64,000 nucleotides of DNA from positions 75,055-139,054 of the forward strand of contig CAUQNX010000011.1 of NCBI GenBank assembly GCA_963519845.1. Reading direction: 5' to 3'. The notes below the pieces were generated by a model. It did no database searches. It was given only the letters and a program-made list of their open reading frames with translations, and had not been told where the DNA came from. The translations under genes were made by a program, and so were the position numbers. Source of the DNA: Moellerella sp963519845. GTDB lineage: Bacteria > Pseudomonadota > Gammaproteobacteria > Enterobacterales > Enterobacteriaceae. This document shows positions 61,435 to 64,000 of this stretch, one piece after another; within the stretch, counting starts at the first letter, position 1, and each line of letters opens with the position of its first letter.

Positions 61435-64000
61435 ATGGAAATTAATAATAAAACCCCCGATGAGAATACTCGCAACATCGCAGATCAACTGATTCACAGC
61501 CGCATGGGACAGTGGTCTCATACCCCCGGCGTTAAAACGGTGTTGAAAGTTAAATTTCTCTCCCAAGAGAGCGATATGAACATTGATAGCAGTGAATACC
61601 TTTTCAGTTACGGCGTCACTAGCCAGGAGGTAAGTGGTTTGGGTGCTTTTACACCAGAGGAAGAAGGTTTAGCAAGAGAAGCACTCGATACTCTGGAGAA
61701 AGAGATAGGCATCGATTTTCTGGTGGTTGAAGACGATTCTGCTCATATAACATTTGGCCATTTTTCAGAAGCTAAATACCACGCTCCCTTTCCAGATAAT
61801 ATGTTGGCACAGATAATAGAAAATATAAAAGAGATAACAGCTAAATTAGTTCCATTTAAAGAGCTAACCCAAGATCAATTGGCTATATTAACCACAGATA
61901 AACTAGATGAATATAAAGAATTAAATCTACGTTTGAAAGAGAATATAAACTACAGAGATTTTGGCAGAGAGAGAATAGCCGCTGGTCTTGCACTTAGCTC
62001 TGTAGCCAATCGTGACTTAGAAAATAAATATAGCCCTGTAGTGAGTCGTGGCAATATTGTAGGTAGAGTCCCCGTTTGGATACAATCATTATCCATCATA
62101 GGTGAGGATCAATTTAGATCGGTATTTGCCCATGAATTAGGTCACGCTTTGGGATTAGATCATCTGACAGACATGCAACAACAAAATAACAGTAGCATTA
62201 TGTCGAAAACAACCTTGAAAGGAGAAAAGTTAACAATATTTAATACGTCCAATCCCAATAATGGCTTTGGTAACGCTGATTTATTAGCGCTCAAAGCAAT
62301 ATATTCAATGGATAAAGATAAACCTGTTGATCTCTTTCACCGAGGTGAAGTGCATTACGCTATCAGGGATCGGCATGCCTCTATTTCGCCTGTTGGCTGT
62401 GCCAAATTTGGCGAAACACCGGAGGATGAAAAACGCCATAATAATAGAAATGAGATCATTCGGCTAAAAAAAGGGCTAACACCAGATAATATCCGAATTA
62501 TACCGCTGAAATTGGGCTCTATACGGGGAATAAAGTTAATATTCACCGATCATCCTAATGCTAGCTTGACCATTAAAGAACGTTCAGAACCACTAATTCA
62601 CGGCGATGATACCCCTCTTAGATTTAAAAATATCAAGCTTTCCGACGGAAAGACACTGTCGATAGATGATCAACTGTACCAAACCTTAGAAGAAGGAAAA
62701 CCGCCTCAATGGCAAGCAGGAATACCGATAGTGGTGGGAAAATTATTACCATCAGAGGCTTCACAACTAGCGAGCTATGAATTTTCTCTTACCGACAATC
62801 AAGGTGATGTTACGGTTAAACATTTCAATCTTGACGTCGACAAACTGCTCATACCTGAATTAGCCGGGCGTCAACTGCATATTCTGGCTCAAGGCGAAAA
62901 ACTATCCGCAGCTCAGCGCAACGAAAAACACGTTATTTTTCGTCAAAGAGAAGTAGTCTCTTTTGATCAAAAAAACCAACGTTACAAGCTGGAATTTGTG
63001 CTAACCCACTTTGACGCACAAGGCGAGCGATCTAACATCTTTATCAACATCAGTCAAACGCCTGAAATTTATAATAATCTATACCCAACTAACGAACTGA
63101 CAAAAGAAAATATATTCTTGCCACAAGAAACCTTGAAAGAAATTTATAACGCCATGAATATTAATAAGAAGACCCCCGATGAGCGTACTCTTTATCTCAC
63201 AGAGCAACTTACCGACAACCGCTATGGGCAGTGGTCTCATACGCCCGGCGTTAAAACGGTGTTGAAAGTTAAATTTCTCTCCCACGAAAGTGATCTGAAC
63301 GTTGATTATGATAAATTTGATAACCAATTCAGTTATGACATAAGCGGTCTGAACGCTTTTACAACAAAAGAAAAAGAATTAGCTATGGCTGCACTCAATA
63401 CTCTCGAACAAAAAACAGGTATTGATTTTCAGATCGTTGAAGACGATTCGGCTGATATAACATTTGCCCACTACGAAGTACTAAACAAGCGCATTATCTA
63501 CCCAGATGATGAGTTAGCAGAGATAGTCGAAAAGATAAAAGTCATAGAAGGTAAATTAGCGTTATTTGAAAAGTTAATCAAGAATAGAGCCGCACTATTA
63601 ACCCTAGCAGAATTAGCTGAATATAATGAATTACAAAAAGAGTTAACAGAACATATGCACTCTAAAGCCTTTGGTATTGAGAGTGGCGCCGCAGGCTTCG
63701 CGATGATTAGCGAAGTAATAAATCCAGAGATACAGGGTCATGGCAATTTTAAAGGTTCAATCCCCGTTTGGCTAACATCATTTGCCAAACTAGGTAATGA
63801 TGAATTCCGCCATACTTTTGCCCATGAACTGGCTCATGCCTTGGGATTAGAACATCTACTCGAATCGCAACCAAGTGATAATAGTATTATGTCTGGAAAT
63901 TCCTTAGAGCCAAAAGAGCTAATAAGATTTAATCAGCGCAATTCAAATAATGGCTTTGGTCATGCTGATATAGCGGCTCTCAAGGCGATATATTCAATGG
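61435..64000 (+). CDS. Giant tandem-metzincin (serralysin-like) protease, truncated by the window
   Basis: Open frame of 855 codons to the window end with no stop. Residues 1-573 and 574 onward are repeats: MEINNKTPDENTRN / MNINKKTPDERTLY, both followed by GQWSHTPGVKTVLKVKFLS. Each has a full zinc motif: HELGHALGLDH at 233-243 and HELAHALGLEH at 797-807. Each also has a Met-turn (SSIMS with Met256; NSIMS with Met819) and a C-helix like serralysins (NGFGNADLLALKAIYS). Between them a beta-rich region of about 280 residues shows no clear RTX calcium repeats. There is no Sec signal, as in type I-secreted serralysins. AAAGGA lies 11 bases before ATG 61435. Repeat number, C-terminus and secretion signal are unknown. 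Confidence 0.85.
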   Translation, partial: MEINNKTPDENTRNIADQLIHSRMGQWSHTPGVKTVLKVKFLSQESDMNIDSSEYLFSYGVTSQEVSGLGAFTPEEEGLAREALDTLEKEIGIDFLVVEDDSAHITFGHFSEAKYHAPFPDNMLAQIIENIKEITAKLVPFKELTQDQLAILTTDKLDEYKELNLRLKENINYRDFGRERIAAGLALSSVANRDLENKYSPVVSRGNIVGRVPVWIQSLSIIGEDQFRSVFAHELGHALGLDHLTDMQQQNNSSIMSKTTLKGEKLTIFNTSNPNNGFGNADLLALKAIYSMDKDKPVDLFHRGEVHYAIRDRHASISPVGCAKFGETPEDEKRHNNRNEIIRLKKGLTPDNIRIIPLKLGSIRGIKLIFTDHPNASLTIKERSEPLIHGDDTPLRFKNIKLSDGKTLSIDDQLYQTLEEGKPPQWQAGIPIVVGKLLPSEASQLASYEFSLTDNQGDVTVKHFNLDVDKLLIPELAGRQLHILAQGEKLSAAQRNEKHVIFRQREVVSFDQKNQRYKLEFVLTHFDAQGERSNIFINISQTPEIYNNLYPTNELTKENIFLPQETLKEIYNAMNINKKTPDERTLYLTEQLTDNRYGQWSHTPGVKTVLKVKFLSHESDLNVDYDKFDNQFSYDISGLNAFTTKEKELAMAALNTLEQKTGIDFQIVEDDSADITFAHYEVLNKRIIYPDDELAEIVEKIKVIEGKLALFEKLIKNRAALLTLAELAEYNELQKELTEHMHSKAFGIESGAAGFAMISEVINPEIQGHGNFKGSIPVWLTSFAKLGNDEFRHTFAHELAHALGLEHLLESQPSDNSIMSGNSLEPKELIRFNQRNSNNGFGHADIAALKAIYSM

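Noticed and set aside
61363..61566. Antisense frames at 61363-61566 and 63079-63327 with similar proteins
   Set aside because: They are complements of the repeated start of the metalloprotease modules. Their similarity to each other only reflects the duplicated coding strand.

Overview
The window is chromosomal DNA of an AT-rich gammaproteobacterium of the order Enterobacterales. The core genes and their order (ycgN-ycgM-ycgL/minCDE, rnd-fadD-slp-tsaB-yoaA/yoaB, zwf/hexR/pykA/lpxM/mepM/znuACB, ruvBAC-yebC-nudB-aspS, yecN-cmoAB, cutC-yecM/argS) are those of Escherichia coli and its relatives. The low GC content, the adjacent D-arabinitol and ribitol genes, and the accessory adhesin and siderophore remnants point to a Morganellaceae-like genome (Providencia or Moellerella type). 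That placement is inference, not proof. No rRNA, tRNA or CRISPR array was seen.

Layout. 0-8.5 kb: ldhA, grxB, a DUF4377 lipoprotein, a hydrolase fold with two of three catalytic residues replaced, a small unknown protein, ycgN, ycgM, a MltB-type lytic transglycosylase, ycgL and the minCDE division-site operon. 8.6-9.7 kb: an orphan protein with a two-partner-secretion domain. 10-17.3 kb: rnd and fadD (both best read from UUG starts), slp, tsaB, yoaA, yoaB. 17.5-25.5 kb: an accessory segment. It holds a small secreted repeat protein, the mdtJI spermidine exporter, a divergent arginine/tryptophan-rich mini-ORF with its own promoter, decayed siderophore exporter/receptor and filamentous-haemagglutinin remnants, and three tandem paralogues of unknown function that show gene conversion. 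25.7-35.2 kb: zwf with a HexR operator, hexR, pykA, lpxM, mepM, and znuA facing znuCB across a Zur box. 35.3-43.7 kb: ruvB, ruvA, ruvC, yebC, nudB, aspS, yecN, cmoAB. 43.8-52.9 kb: a back-to-back pentitol island, dalT-dalK-dalD under dalR and rbtD-rbtK under rbtR. 53-57.9 kb: cutC, yecM, argS, an SH3-type protein and a Gfo/Idh/MocA oxidoreductase. 58-64 kb: a large TonB-dependent receptor with a Fur-like box, then a very large gene cut by the window end that encodes at least two tandem metzincin (serralysin-like) protease modules.

How the parts work together. The pentitol island should oxidise D-arabinitol to D-xylulose and ribitol to D-ribulose and phosphorylate both. The ketose phosphates enter the pentose phosphate pathway, whose entry enzyme zwf lies in the same window with its regulator hexR. 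The ribitol-specific transporter expected from the Klebsiella arrangement is absent, so one permease probably serves both sugars. Zinc uptake (znuACB) and probable iron or haem uptake (the TonB receptor) carry recognisable metal-regulator sites.

The most novel material is the tandem-metzincin gene at the right end and the triplicated unknown family at 22.5-25.5 kb.
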